Shown: piece by piece, positions 52,024 to 61,119 of the stretch | Layout of the letters: each line of letters starts with the position of its first letter | How positions within the stretch are numbered: position 1 is the first letter of the stretch | Assembly (NCBI GenBank): GCA_004172935.1 | Contig: SDZD01000026.1 | Coordinates: 1 to 64,000 of the forward strand | DNA length: 64,000 nucleotides | Direction of reading: 5' to 3' | Source: a bacterium | Lineage (GTDB): Bacteria; Armatimonadota; Abditibacteriia; Abditibacteriales; Abditibacteriaceae | The notes under the pieces: model-generated | Database searches by the model: none | Seen by the model: only the letters and a program-made list of their open reading frames with translations | What the model was told of the DNA's origin: nothing | Position numbers and translations under genes: made by a program

Positions 52024-54228
52024 TTAAAATCCGCGCGTCTTTCCATAATTCGCGCTTAGGCTCTGGCGCTTTTTCAGTGGCAGTTTCTCGATTTCGTCGA
52101 TGTCCATGCTGCCAAACGTCTGTTCTAACTGAACCAGAGGTTGTGTTACGACGATGGTGAGCCACGGCAACCACCCTGCCACTCCACGCCCCCGGTTTGT
52201 CGAAAGGCCCATCGCCTCCGGCATCAGCCCCCGATATTTGTAGCCCAATTTGCCATCCCAATCCATCACCTGTTTGGTGTCGTGCAACAGCAAACGCGCG
52301 CTACTCAAAAAATGCTTGTCCCCCGTCGCTAAATAAATTCGATACCACAGGAAAGGCGCCACTGCCATGAAGTTATCAACTCCCGCGTGTCCCGTCGAAA
52401 TCAAACTCAACCCCACGGTGCCACGCCCATTGGGAAATACCTGATTTGTATTGTTGTCGGGCATCGGCAAATCGTGCCAGTAAGTCCATGTCTCGCAGAA
52501 CAGCGCGGCTTGTTTGGTGGCATCGAGCCATTTGCGTTCGCCTGTGGCGTCATAAAGTGCCATGAATCCCTTCACCGCCATGACGCCCGCTTCCTTGTCG
52601 GTCACGTTTGGGTTATCGGGAGTGCCGCCGACATAGGAGTAGGGCAGGTGAACCGTGCGCCAACAAAACTCGCCCGCCCGCAACGCCGCCTGTTGATATT
52701 TGATGTCACCTGTCGCCCGCCAAAGCTCGACCATGAATTCGAGCGGATGTGTCGAGGCATTGGTGAAGCGGTCGTGTGGTGTCCCATCGAAATTCCATGA
52801 ACCATACCACGAGCCGTCGTCGTTCTGATTCTTGGATAGGAAATCGCCGAAACTGCGCGCATATTGGAGCCACTGTGGTTTGTCGATGCCATGACTGCGC
52901 GCCACTTGCCACGCTTGTAAAACCCCTTGCATCCCATCAGAGGCCACGCGCAAATGAGTTGGGAAACCACGCCATGTCACGCGGCCAAGTTGCGGGAAAT
53001 CGGCCCAGTTCTTAGGCACCCCCGATGCATTGGGGGATTGCTGCACCCAGAAATCCACCACTTGAGTCGCCCGCTCGATTTCATCTTGGTTTTTGCTTTC
53101 CAGTCCATCTTTCAGCAACAGCGCCGTACAGGGAATGGCTTCGCCGACAAACCCCATCTGCATTGAGGTATCTTTGATTTCGCCGTTGGGAATTCCGACC
53201 TGAAAAGGCACGCTCACAGTGCCGTTATAAGGCTGAATCACCGCGCTCAGCAAATCCAAACTCGCCCGATATACCTGTTTCAAGTCCGTTCGTATTAGCG
53301 GTGTATGGGCGCGCTCGACGGCGGCTTTGGTCGTCGTTTCCACCAGTCCCGCGAAACTGGCCGCTTGAAGAGTCCCGAAGTGAAGCGTGTATTGGTGCGT
53401 GACTCCTGTCTTGACTGGATGAGAACGCGGCGCAAAGCGCGGCCCATTGGCCGAATCAGGGCCAAGTAACGCCCGCTCATCCTCGGTGCCGGGATATGAA
53501 AATGAAGGCTCTAAATTCCCTGCATTAAGCAATCCAAGTGCCCCTACTTGTAGCCGTTCATCTATCAGCCGTTTGCTACCGCTGTCTCCCGTAAATGTGC
53601 TGTAACTGCCACCCACCCGCTCCATTACTAATGCCGTACCATTGGTCTTATCGCGTACAGCTACCAGCGGCAAACCAAGACGGTCACCGCGATACATCAT
53701 CACTTGAAAATTGGAGTTGGCGCCGAACGCTTTGGGCGGTACGCTCTTGTTATCGCCATACCATGCCCCTGGCATCAAAATATCGCACTGGTTCGCAGCT
53801 TTTGGACTCGCCCATGCCAAACCAAAGCGCGACCCGAAACCAACATCGCGACTATTGGGCGAAGCGATTTCAACGCGCCGCTTCAGCTGGAACCCGTCGC
53901 TATCGCGCGTGTACTGGTCGAAGAATAAAAAGCGCGTGCCATTGGGCGAAGCCACTTCGCCCCGACACTCCAATCCGCCTTTCTGCACGTTGACCTTGCT
54001 GTACCCGCCATACACCCAGCGTGTGCCGCCTTCCTCGTCCACGACCTCAATCGCAAGTGGGGCTTTTTGCTCGAACTGCGTTGTTTGCGCATCCAGTCTC
54101 AGGCCAAAGGAACCATCCGCGTCGCGCATTACCCGTAAAGTTGAAGTCGGCGACTTCAATTCATAACTTTCGGTTTGGGGGGCGGCACTCCCCGCGAGTA
54201 ACGCGGACAACAGAATGGCGGATGGCAT
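52024..54228 (-). CDS. large secreted protein, probable (alpha/alpha) toroid glycan enzyme
   Basis: About 734 residues if the ATG at 54228 (MPSAILLSALLAG) is used; it gives a signal peptide cleaved near AAPQ. An open frame reaches 54303. Residues about 25-320 are beta-rich; about 340-690 look alpha-helical with repeated Trp/Gly motifs (GSWYGSWNFDG, LEFMVELWRATGDIKYQ, GVMAVKGFMALYDATGERKWLDA, STGHAGVDNF), the pattern of (alpha/alpha)6 toroid glycosidases or lyases. No known family was assigned and catalytic residues are not identifiable. It lies upstream of the GH42 gene by about 50 bases and likely shares its operon and substrate. Confidence 0.65.
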   Translation of the reverse strand: MPSAILLSALLAGSAAPQTESYELKSPTSTLRVMRDADGSFGLRLDAQTTQFEQKAPLAIEVVDEEGGTRWVYGGYSKVNVQKGGLECRGEVASPNGTRFLFFDQYTRDSDGFQLKRRVEIASPNSRDVGFGSRFGLAWASPKAANQCDILMPGAWYGDNKSVPPKAFGANSNFQVMMYRGDRLGLPLVAVRDKTNGTALVMERVGGSYSTFTGDSGSKRLIDERLQVGALGLLNAGNLEPSFSYPGTEDERALLGPDSANGPRFAPRSHPVKTGVTHQYTLHFGTLQAASFAGLVETTTKAAVERAHTPLIRTDLKQVYRASLDLLSAVIQPYNGTVSVPFQVGIPNGEIKDTSMQMGFVGEAIPCTALLLKDGLESKNQDEIERATQVVDFWVQQSPNASGVPKNWADFPQLGRVTWRGFPTHLRVASDGMQGVLQAWQVARSHGIDKPQWLQYARSFGDFLSKNQNDDGSWYGSWNFDGTPHDRFTNASTHPLEFMVELWRATGDIKYQQAALRAGEFCWRTVHLPYSYVGGTPDNPNVTDKEAGVMAVKGFMALYDATGERKWLDATKQAALFCETWTYWHDLPMPDNNTNQVFPNGRGTVGLSLISTGHAGVDNFMAVAPFLWYRIYLATGDKHFLSSARLLLHDTKQVMDWDGKLGYKYRGLMPEAMGLSTNRGRGVAGWLPWLTIVVTQPLVQLEQTFGSMDIDEIEKLPLKKRQSLSANYGKTRGF

Positions 54229-54464
54229 CGGTAACGGCAAACAGTGGACTTTAGAAGTTACCGAAATTCTCTGTCTCCCCAATAGATCGAGGCCAAGAAA
54301 CACGAAAAGTCCTCCATTTGCTGAGTTCTCTGTTCAGGAAGCAACAGAGTTCTAAAATGTAATTCTTAATAGAGTGATTTGGTGATGCCGAGGAGATGAT
54401 TCTCGCGCTTTGCTGCCATCATACGAGTTCTGTAGGTTCTGGGAAATTCGGAGTCGGAGAGTCC

Positions 54465-55115
54465 TTACTTCGTATCGGCTTTAGCGAGGATGAGAACACC
54501 ATCGTTTTCCTGAATTTTCAAATCGGCTGCTTTGGCGATGGATTCGACAGCCTGGCGTGGGGTCTTATTCTGAAGCCGAAGAAAGCGAAGTTGGCCTGCA
54601 ACATCAGGTGCAATAGCAATCGGAACGTCGAATTGTTTTGCGATGAGTGAAAGTAGTTGAGTTACTGGCACATCGGCGAAGGCCATTGATGAGATGAGTT
54701 CGGGCGCTGGAACTGCGTTGGGTGCTGCTTTTGCCGCTGAGATGAACCACACTCCGTCCTTGAATTCACTGCTTAATCCGCCCGCTTTAGCGACCTCTTC
54801 GATTGCCATTTCGGGAGAGACATCTTTCAAGGCGAGATCGCGCAAAATAGTCTTTGCGTCTACTGTTACTATGACTTGCAAGTTACCTTGAATGGCAATC
54901 TTATTAAGAGTTTGAATAATATCGCCTTTGTGGAGATCGATTTGAAGAAGCAGTTCTTCTTTTACGATTTTCGATTCAACTTGAATGGGAATTTGGTTTT
55001 GTTGAAGTGGGGCGGGAGTTTGTGTTGTAGGAAGTGGTTGAGCAGTGGCTGTATGAAAAACTGAACTGCTCAGGAGCAACGCGCCGGAAAGGGCAAGGCG
55101 GATTGGTGACAACAT
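54465..55115 (-). CDS. exported double-STN (secretin N-domain-like) protein
   Basis: 216 residues with signal peptide (about 1-25, ATA cleavage region). A Pro/Gln-rich linker follows. Two repeats of the STN/secretin short domain pattern are seen: GDIIQTLNKIAIQGNLQVIV ... ILRDLALKDVSPEMAIEEVAKAGGL and VPVTQLLSLIAKQFDVPIAI ... QLRFLRLQNKTPRQAVESIAKAADL, each ending in a GVWFISAAK or GVLILAKAD strand. Such domains form the periplasmic ring of secretins and TonB-dependent receptors. Here there is no barrel, so it is a stand-alone periplasmic protein, of unknown partner. Confidence 0.75.
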   Translation of the reverse strand: MLSPIRLALSGALLLSSSVFHTATAQPLPTTQTPAPLQQNQIPIQVESKIVKEELLLQIDLHKGDIIQTLNKIAIQGNLQVIVTVDAKTILRDLALKDVSPEMAIEEVAKAGGLSSEFKDGVWFISAAKAAPNAVPAPELISSMAFADVPVTQLLSLIAKQFDVPIAIAPDVAGQLRFLRLQNKTPRQAVESIAKAADLKIQENDGVLILAKADTK

Positions 55116-55178
55116 GCATCAATCTTAACGGTATCGTTTTTATAACGCAATAAAAATTTTATGTGATACTTAAAAGCC

Positions 55179-55214
55179 AACAACCCCGCACAGATATATT
55201 TGTGCGGGGTTGTT
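55179..55214. terminator. intrinsic terminator after ppc
   Basis: AACAACCCCGCACA and TGTGCGGGGTTGTT form a perfect 14-base stem with an 8-base loop. On the minus strand it follows the ppc stop by 24 bases and continues into GGCTTTTA. A T-rich stretch also follows on the plus strand. Confidence 0.9.
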
Positions 55215-55237
55215 CTTTGTTTTTCAGGTAATGGTTA

Positions 55238-57973
55238 TTAGCCTGTGGTTCGTAGTCCTGAAGCTATGGCGTTGATGCTGAGCAAAAGGTCGGGCAATAT
55301 TTCGTCGGCTTTGGCGGTGTTGCCTTCTTTGTGGGCGGCGCGCCACTGTTTCAACAGGTCGAGCTGCTGGTCGTGAAGCGTGCGTAGAGCTTGAGCGCGC
55401 ACTTCGAGTGTTTTGAGCATTCGAGGGCGGCGGGCTGTGATGGTACTGCCGAAAATAGCTTCGATGGCGGCGCCGGTCTTGTGCCCTTCTTCTTCGATGA
55501 GCGCGAAAATACGCTCGCGAATGGAATCATCCTCAACCAAATCGGCGTACATACGCATGATTTCGGGGTCGGTGGAGGCCAGATTGGTTTCGACGTTGGT
55601 TAGCACGTAGCGCAAGAACTTCGAATTGCTGACTGCTTCTTTAAGGTACTCGAAATCTTCGGGCGCTTGCGTCTGCATCTCGTGGAGCGCGCTGCCCAAG
55701 CCGTACCAGCCGGGCAGATAGAAGCGGCTCTGGTTCCATGAGAAGACCCACGGGATGGCGCGCAAGTCGGCGAGGCTGGCCTGTCCGGTGCGGCGCGCTG
55801 GGCGGCTGCCGATGCGCGAGTTTTCGAGGGCGTCAATGGGCGTGGCCTCGCGGAAGAAGGGGATGAAGCCTTCGCTGTTCAGCAAGGCGCGGTATGCGTT
55901 GCCGCTTGTCTGTGAGAGGCGTTCGCACAGCTCGTTCAACCGTGTGTTCGTCTCGACCGAGCGGGTGCCGCGCATTGTATTGGCAGTGACACCTGCGAGC
56001 AGAAGTTCGAGGTTATAGGTCGCTGTGGCGCGGTTGCCGTATTTCTGGGCGATTGTTTCGCCCTGTTCGGTGACGCGCACATCGCCCGATAGGCTGCCGT
56101 GAGGCAGGGCTTCGAGGAATCGGTTGGTGGGGCCAGCGCCACGCGAAATCGTGCCGCCACGTCCATGAAAGAAACGGATTTTGACGCCCGTCGCCTTGCC
56201 GACCTCGGCCATCGCCATTTGGCCCTTCTGGAGTGCCCACTGCGAGGCGAAAATGCCTTTATCCTTATTCGAGTCGGAGTAACCGACCATGACTTGCTGC
56301 GTCGGCTGGCCGCCGCGCGCTTGCTTTTCGAGGCTGGCGCGTGCAACGGGGTGTTCGAGGAAGGCGCGCACAATGTCGGAACTGCCTTCCAGGTCTTCGA
56401 CGGTTTCAAACAAGGGGACGATGGGCAAGGCGCTCACCAAGCCTTGTTCGGTAACGCGCATCAAGCCCGCTTCGCGCGCCAGAATGAAGACGACCAGCAA
56501 GTCAGATAACGAGCGCGTCATCGACACGATGAGCGCCCCGACGCCCTGAGCGCCGTAAGTCTCGATGTAGTTGGCCAGCACGCGGTAGCAATCGAGAACA
56601 GCACCCGCTTCGTTGTCGACATGGGCGCCCGGATGCAGGAACGGACGAGGCGACTTGAGTTCGGTGTTCAAAAAACGCAGACGTTCGCTTTCGCTCCAAC
56701 GCTCGAAGTCGGCGCCGTCGAGTCCCGCCGCCACCATCAGTTGACTGAGGGCTTTATCGTGGAAAGTCGAGTTCTGGCGAATATCGAGGGCTGCAAGGTG
56801 GAAACCAAAGGTATCGAGCGCGCGATAGATGAGAACAAGGTCGGTTTCAATCAGGCGTTGTGCGCCCACGGCTTCGAGGCTGGCTTTGAGAACATCGAGG
56901 TCGGCGCGCAGTTCGTGCGGGAAGCGGTAGAATCCGGCCTCATCGCGCAGAATAGGTTCTTCGGAGCGCGTATCGAGCGGTAAGCGGGCGCCCATCAGGC
57001 GCACCAATTGGCGCCACGGTTCTTCGGCGTCTTTGTCGAGGATGGAGTTGGCGCGTGCCCCTACTTTGGGCGCGAGTTCGGCGATTTTATCGAGCAGGAA
57101 TTGCGGGGGCTGCTGTCCATACACCGATAGCGACATTTTCTCGGCTAAGCGTTCGAGGCGCCGATACAACACCACCAGAGCGTTCAGGCGCAAGTCGAGC
57201 AGGGTATCGCGCGTGACATCGGCAGTAACGAGCGGGTGTCCGTCACGGTCGCCGCCAACCCAGGTGCCAAAGCGCAGGATGGGAAAGTTGCCGTTGAGTT
57301 CTTTCAGCGAAAAGCCCGCATCGCTCCACGCCGATTTGAGGCGTGAGTCGAGACGAATGAGGGTGTCGGGGAAGATTTCGCGCAGGTAGTGGTTGATCTG
57401 GCGGCGTTCGTCGGCGACTTCTGGTTTAGCGAGAAGAATTTCGCCAGTGCGCCATAGGCGCTCTAAAATGGCCTTGACGCGGCGGCGAATAGAAGCGAGT
57501 TCTGCGGGAGTGGAAAGCGGGTTCTCGCGCTCGCCAAGGGCGCGGTACAGTTCGCGGTGTTGCTCTAGCACCGTGAGGCGTTTGGCCTCGGTGGGGTGCG
57601 CGGTAAGCACTGGCTCGACGCGGATTTGTGGCAAGACGCGCGTGATGTCGTAAGAGCTAAAGCCGCTGGACTTCAGTCTTTCGAGCGCTTCGCCCCATAG
57701 GCCGCGCTCTTCGCTCATGCCTTCTTCGCGTTCGCGTTTGCGGCGCGTTTGTTCGGCGGCGTTCTCCTCAACTAAGTTCAGAAGTTGAAAGGCAACGGAA
57801 AATGCTTGTCCCAGTCGGGGGGGCAAGGTCTCAGGTGTGGGGCCTTCATCCCAGGGCAAGGCATGGGCAAGATCGGTTTGCCCCAAATCTTCGAGAACCT
57901 CGCGGAAACACTGAATGAGAAAGTCCAGATCGGACTCGATTTTTGAAAACGCAAACGCTGTAAGGTCGGACAT
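55238..57973 (-). CDS. ppc: phosphoenolpyruvate carboxylase
   Basis: 911 residues, full length. Motifs: VLTAHPTEAKRLTVLEQHRE (catalytic His region), LRFGTWVGGDRDGHPLV (part GTWVGGDRDGHPLV), VMVGYSDSNKDKG, FHGRGGTISRGAGPT and the C-terminal INAIASGLRTTG, which normally reads GxRNTG; here Thr replaces Asn in the penultimate part. It fixes bicarbonate onto phosphoenolpyruvate to give oxaloacetate, replenishing the TCA cycle. The GYSDSNKDKG loop has Lys where Gly or Ser is usual. It is alone on the strand, divergent from htpX with 370 bases between. Confidence 0.96.
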   Translation of the reverse strand: MSDLTAFAFSKIESDLDFLIQCFREVLEDLGQTDLAHALPWDEGPTPETLPPRLGQAFSVAFQLLNLVEENAAEQTRRKREREEGMSEERGLWGEALERLKSSGFSSYDITRVLPQIRVEPVLTAHPTEAKRLTVLEQHRELYRALGERENPLSTPAELASIRRRVKAILERLWRTGEILLAKPEVADERRQINHYLREIFPDTLIRLDSRLKSAWSDAGFSLKELNGNFPILRFGTWVGGDRDGHPLVTADVTRDTLLDLRLNALVVLYRRLERLAEKMSLSVYGQQPPQFLLDKIAELAPKVGARANSILDKDAEEPWRQLVRLMGARLPLDTRSEEPILRDEAGFYRFPHELRADLDVLKASLEAVGAQRLIETDLVLIYRALDTFGFHLAALDIRQNSTFHDKALSQLMVAAGLDGADFERWSESERLRFLNTELKSPRPFLHPGAHVDNEAGAVLDCYRVLANYIETYGAQGVGALIVSMTRSLSDLLVVFILAREAGLMRVTEQGLVSALPIVPLFETVEDLEGSSDIVRAFLEHPVARASLEKQARGGQPTQQVMVGYSDSNKDKGIFASQWALQKGQMAMAEVGKATGVKIRFFHGRGGTISRGAGPTNRFLEALPHGSLSGDVRVTEQGETIAQKYGNRATATYNLELLLAGVTANTMRGTRSVETNTRLNELCERLSQTSGNAYRALLNSEGFIPFFREATPIDALENSRIGSRPARRTGQASLADLRAIPWVFSWNQSRFYLPGWYGLGSALHEMQTQAPEDFEYLKEAVSNSKFLRYVLTNVETNLASTDPEIMRMYADLVEDDSIRERIFALIEEEGHKTGAAIEAIFGSTITARRPRMLKTLEVRAQALRTLHDQQLDLLKQWRAAHKEGNTAKADEILPDLLLSINAIASGLRTTG

Positions 57974-58345
57974 GGTCTAATCAGGGCTTAGTATGCCCGG
58001 TCAATTTCTTCTCCTATTCTATTCATAATGGTGGGTGGGTGGAGCAGAGAATTTGGCGCTGCTGTGTTTAACAGCCGAGGGTTTCCACGTTATTTCACAA
58101 ACCCCGATCCGGCATTTACATCTGTATATGAGACAACAAAATACAATCGAAGGGGAGTAGCGCCGTTCTTTGAACGGGTTGGACTTCGTCAAGACGCGGA
58201 CTGCAAAGTTCGCCGGAGCCAACACAATTGCGAGACCTTCACCGAGCCTACGCGGTGAACCTCTTTCGACTTTTCCAAGAATTCAAAAGGCTGGAAACCG
58301 CGAAGGTTTTCGGCCTTTTCGTCTCTAGACGACCAAATAGACAGA
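57974..58345. other. non-coding region between divergent ppc and htpX
   Basis: No gene is supported in these 370 bases. It should hold promoters for both genes. Symmetric elements are TCACCG/CGGTGA at 58239-58244 and 58253-58258, and the leader hairpins at 58285-58331, listed separately. No riboswitch family was recognised. Confidence 0.6.
58285..58331 (+). promoter_or_regulatory. double hairpin in the htpX leader
   Basis: A 15-base stem (58285-58299 with 58305-58319) with a 5-base GCGAA loop and G-U wobbles is followed directly by CGTC-TCTA-GACG (58320-58331). The second hairpin ends 14 bases before the htpX ATG. It may be an attenuator or a structure near the ribosome site, which is weak. 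Confidence 0.55.
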
Positions 58346-59233
58346 ATGAACAACACTCTCAAAGTCGGTCTGGTTTTGACCGCACTCACCGCAGCTATTG
58401 TCCTTCTGGGCCGCGCTGTTGGCGGCACGGGAGGTATGGTGATGGCCCTTGGCCTCGCCTTATTAATGAATGGCGTTTCTTACTGGTTCTCGGACAAAAT
58501 CGTCCTGAGAATGAGTGGCGCGCGTCCCGTTGGCCCGCAAGAAGCGCCCGACCTGTATCGCATGACGGAAAGCCTCGCGCAGCGCGCTGAAATCCCGATG
58601 CCGCGTTTGTACATCATCGACGACCCACAGCCCAATGCTTTCGCGACGGGACGTTCGCCTTCGCATGGCGCAGTTGCGGTTAATTCCGGCCTGCTGCAAC
58701 TGCTCAATTCGCGCGAAGTCGGGGGGGTAGTCGCCCACGAAATCGGACATATCAAGCACCGTGACACCCTCACCATGACGGTGGTCGCGACTCTGGCTGG
58801 TGCGCTGATGTTGTTGGTTGACATCGCCCGTTTTGGTGCCATCTTCGGCGGACACAATTCGGATGATGATGGCCTCTCACTTCCGGCCCTGCTGGCGATG
58901 GCGATAGTCGGCCCTATCGCCGCCATGTTGGTGCAAGGTGCTGTTTCTCGTGCCCGCGAGTTCGAGGCTGACAAAACAGCGGCTTACCTCACAGGTTCGC
59001 CCGATGGTCTTATCGGCGCGCTCTCGAAATTGGAGCGGGGCGCGCAACTCATCCCGAACCACGCCATGTCGCCGCAAACGGCGCACATGTGCATCGTGAA
59101 CCCGTTCGCGGGCGGTATGGGCGGCTCTCTTATGCGCTTGTTCTCGACGCACCCGCCGACCGAAAAGCGCATCGAAGCCCTCAATCAGTTGTGCGGAGTC
59201 GTCCCACCTCAATCGGCTGTAGCCTGGAGATAA
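58346..59233 (+). CDS. htpX: HtpX-like membrane zinc metalloprotease (M48)
   Basis: 295 residues. Two N-terminal helices (about 5-24 and 28-47), then the zinc site HEIGH (131-135) with third ligand Glu205 in SRAREFEAD, and two later helices (about 143-161 and 180-200). Other landmarks are YIIDDPQPNAFATGRSP and the LFSTHPPTEKRIEAL ending. HtpX degrades misfolded inner-membrane proteins in parallel with FtsH. No strong ribosome site is seen before the ATG. A terminator follows the stop. Confidence 0.95.
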   Translation: MNNTLKVGLVLTALTAAIVLLGRAVGGTGGMVMALGLALLMNGVSYWFSDKIVLRMSGARPVGPQEAPDLYRMTESLAQRAEIPMPRLYIIDDPQPNAFATGRSPSHGAVAVNSGLLQLLNSREVGGVVAHEIGHIKHRDTLTMTVVATLAGALMLLVDIARFGAIFGGHNSDDDGLSLPALLAMAIVGPIAAMLVQGAVSRAREFEADKTAAYLTGSPDGLIGALSKLERGAQLIPNHAMSPQTAHMCIVNPFAGGMGGSLMRLFSTHPPTEKRIEALNQLCGVVPPQSAVAWR

Positions 59234-59246
59234 CGACTTTTAAAAC

Positions 59247-59283
59247 AAAAGAGCGGCACCAAACTTTGGTGCCGCTCTTTTTG
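59247..59283. terminator. bidirectional intrinsic terminator
   Basis: AAAAGAGCGGCACCAAA and TTTGGTGCCGCTCTTTT (59247-59263, 59265-59281) form a near-complete stem running into TTTTTGCTTT. It is between the convergent htpX and moaC genes. Confidence 0.92.
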
Positions 59284-59288
59284 CTTTG

Positions 59289-59747
59289 TCAGGCCTTGTC
59301 GCGTCGAAAGTCGCCCGATTTGCCACCAGTTTTTTCGAGTAGAAAAATGCCCTCGATTTCGAGGGTATCGTCCACGCCCTTGGTCATGTCATAGATGGTG
59401 AGCAGAGCGACTGAAACGGCGGTGAGGGCTTCCATCTCGACTCCGGTCTGTCCGGTACATTTCACCGTGGCGGTGGCGGTGATGCGCCCGTTGATTTCGT
59501 CGCACTCGAAGTCGCAAGTGGCGCCCGAAATGGGTAGAGGATGGCACAGCGGGATGATTTGTGGTGTATTTTTAGCGGCCATTATGGCTGCTACGCGCGC
59601 GGTTTCGAGGGCGTTACCCTTAGGGAGAGTGGAGGTCGCCACCATTTTCGTGGTAGCGGGTAACATTTGAATTGAACCACGAGCACTAGCCTGTCGTTTC
59701 GTGATGGACTTGTCGCCAACATCCACCATGCGGGTCTGGGTGTTCAT
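59289..59747 (-). CDS. moaC: MoaC, cyclic pyranopterin monophosphate synthase
   Basis: 152 residues from the ATG at 59747 (MNTQTRMVDV); the in-frame ATG at 59729 is an alternative, and a longer frame to 59831 is not family-like. Landmarks: RMVDVGDKSITKR, IPLCHPLPISG (His69), CTGQTGVEMEALTAVSVALLTIYDM with Asp120 and Lys123. It performs the second step of molybdenum cofactor synthesis, with MoaA. No other moa, moe or mog gene is in the window. The start is only 22 bases from the divergent gene at 59770, so its promoter must lie within that gene. Confidence 0.95.
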   Translation of the reverse strand: MNTQTRMVDVGDKSITKRQASARGSIQMLPATTKMVATSTLPKGNALETARVAAIMAAKNTPQIIPLCHPLPISGATCDFECDEINGRITATATVKCTGQTGVEMEALTAVSVALLTIYDMTKGVDDTLEIEGIFLLEKTGGKSGDFRRDKA

Positions 59748-59769
59748 GCTTTTATTTTGCTCTATCCCA

Positions 59770-60864
59770 ATGAAACCTGTCTTCCGTTTCGCTCCCATAT
59801 TTCTTACTGCTGTAATGGCTTCGGCGTCCATGGCTGCGCCGCGCCCAATGTTTACGCCCGCTCAATTAGCGACCTGTGATGGTACTGGCTGGGCTGGCCT
59901 TATGTTGGGACAAACCAGTTTTAAAGACATTCGTGCCCGCTACGATACCGGCGATGGGGCTTTCGAGCGCTCGACCCAACTCACACAACCCAAAAACTCT
60001 GGCTTGCGCGTCGATTGCCTGTGGAACAAGGTCGGGCAGGACGAAGTGCTCAGCGCTGTCGCCCTGCGTTACACGGGCGTAACGCCCTCGTCCGATCAGT
60101 TGCAGCAAGCCTTCGACCCCGAAGGCAATCAAGGCGAGGCGTTGTATTATTCTGGTCGTTATGAGGATTGGCGCGTGGTGCGCTTCCCACAGCGCGGCGT
60201 CACGGCGTTTCAACTGCGCCAGGGCGAAAACTACAGCACTCCTTTGCTGGTGTTAAGCCCTCCCAATTCGCTTGCGAGCCTTTCGCAACCACTGGTTCAT
60301 GAGGAAACACCTGTCGAAGAGCGTATCGACCCGATGGCGAATGAGCCGAAAATCGGCCAGTTCGGCGAAATCATCATTGATTTCGTTGGCAAAGAAACCG
60401 ACGTCATCCCACCTTATGTGCGCTCCGATTTGCGTGACGACCTGCGCGATGCCAATGCGGGCGGCACTTTGCGTTGGAGCCGTGGGGCGGCGGGATACTA
60501 TCGGTTACGTGTGACGGGCACTGACAGCAAGAAAAAAGACAATGGCTCGTTTTCGGTTACAACGGAAATCCAGGCTCAGGGACCTTATGGCCCGGTTAGC
60601 GTGACTGGTAGTGGCACTGACCGTTGGAAGAACGATGATGGCCATCCACCCTCGTATGCTTTCGACCGTGCCATGAAGGAAGCGCGCCGCGATGCCGAAC
60701 TGAAATTTGAGAACGCCATGTTGGCGTCGGGGCCTCCCACTCTCGAAGCCGTGCGCGAAGGACATTGGCGCGACCTCGTTACGCTACTACGCTCTCCACA
60801 AGTGGCTGCACCCGTTGGTGTCGGAACCGGCCCCACTGGCCCTGTGCAGGTGCCGGGATTCTAA
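59770..60864 (+). CDS. exported protein of unknown function
   Basis: 364 residues from the ATG at 59770 (MKPVFRFAPIFL), giving a signal peptide cleaved after about SMAA. Residues about 35-170 have the pattern LMLGQTSFKDIRARY, DGAFERSTQL and a later ALRYTGVTPSSDQL, resembling small periplasmic beta/alpha domains. The second half (about 205-330) has VTGTDSKKKDNGSFSVTTEIQ and SVTGSGTDRWKNDDGHP. No family was recognised. The C-terminus is Pro/Gly/Val-rich. It is divergent from moaC and followed by a terminator. Confidence 0.7.
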   Translation: MKPVFRFAPIFLTAVMASASMAAPRPMFTPAQLATCDGTGWAGLMLGQTSFKDIRARYDTGDGAFERSTQLTQPKNSGLRVDCLWNKVGQDEVLSAVALRYTGVTPSSDQLQQAFDPEGNQGEALYYSGRYEDWRVVRFPQRGVTAFQLRQGENYSTPLLVLSPPNSLASLSQPLVHEETPVEERIDPMANEPKIGQFGEIIIDFVGKETDVIPPYVRSDLRDDLRDANAGGTLRWSRGAAGYYRLRVTGTDSKKKDNGSFSVTTEIQAQGPYGPVSVTGSGTDRWKNDDGHPPSYAFDRAMKEARRDAELKFENAMLASGPPTLEAVREGHWRDLVTLLRSPQVAAPVGVGTGPTGPVQVPGF

Positions 60865-60895
60865 CCCGAAATCAGCCACAATTGAATTAGCCTGT

Positions 60896-60931
60896 AAAAG
60901 CGCCCAAGCAGAATATGCCTGGGCGCTTTTT
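60896..60931 (+). terminator. intrinsic terminator
   Basis: AAAAGCGCCCAAGCA and TGCCTGGGCGCTTTT (60896-60910, 60916-60930) pair with one mismatch around a short loop, then TTTTTG. It lies 32 bases after the stop of the exported protein gene. Confidence 0.9.
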
Positions 60932-61028
60932 GTTCGAGAAATGGGGTGTTGGCTAGGGCGCGATATACCTTCTCAAACAGAAATATTAAAAAATTTCCGT
61001 GGCCTGTTATTTTGGCCTTCGTTGTGGG

Positions 61029-61095
61029 TATAATGAATGAGACTTTCACTAAAGCACATTAGTTAAGGCTTTAAGCCGCAAAATATTTTACGGCT
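61029..61095 (+). promoter_or_regulatory. possible promoter and leader of the second DUF1559 gene
   Basis: A perfect TATAAT is at 61029-61034, but no good -35 box at the usual distance. The leader that follows contains a hairpin AGCCG/CGGCT (61074-61078, 61091-61095) with an AAAATATTTT core between the arms. Confidence 0.4.
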
Positions 61096-61119
61096 CGCCT
61101 ACTGTTTTGGAGTTCAGAA

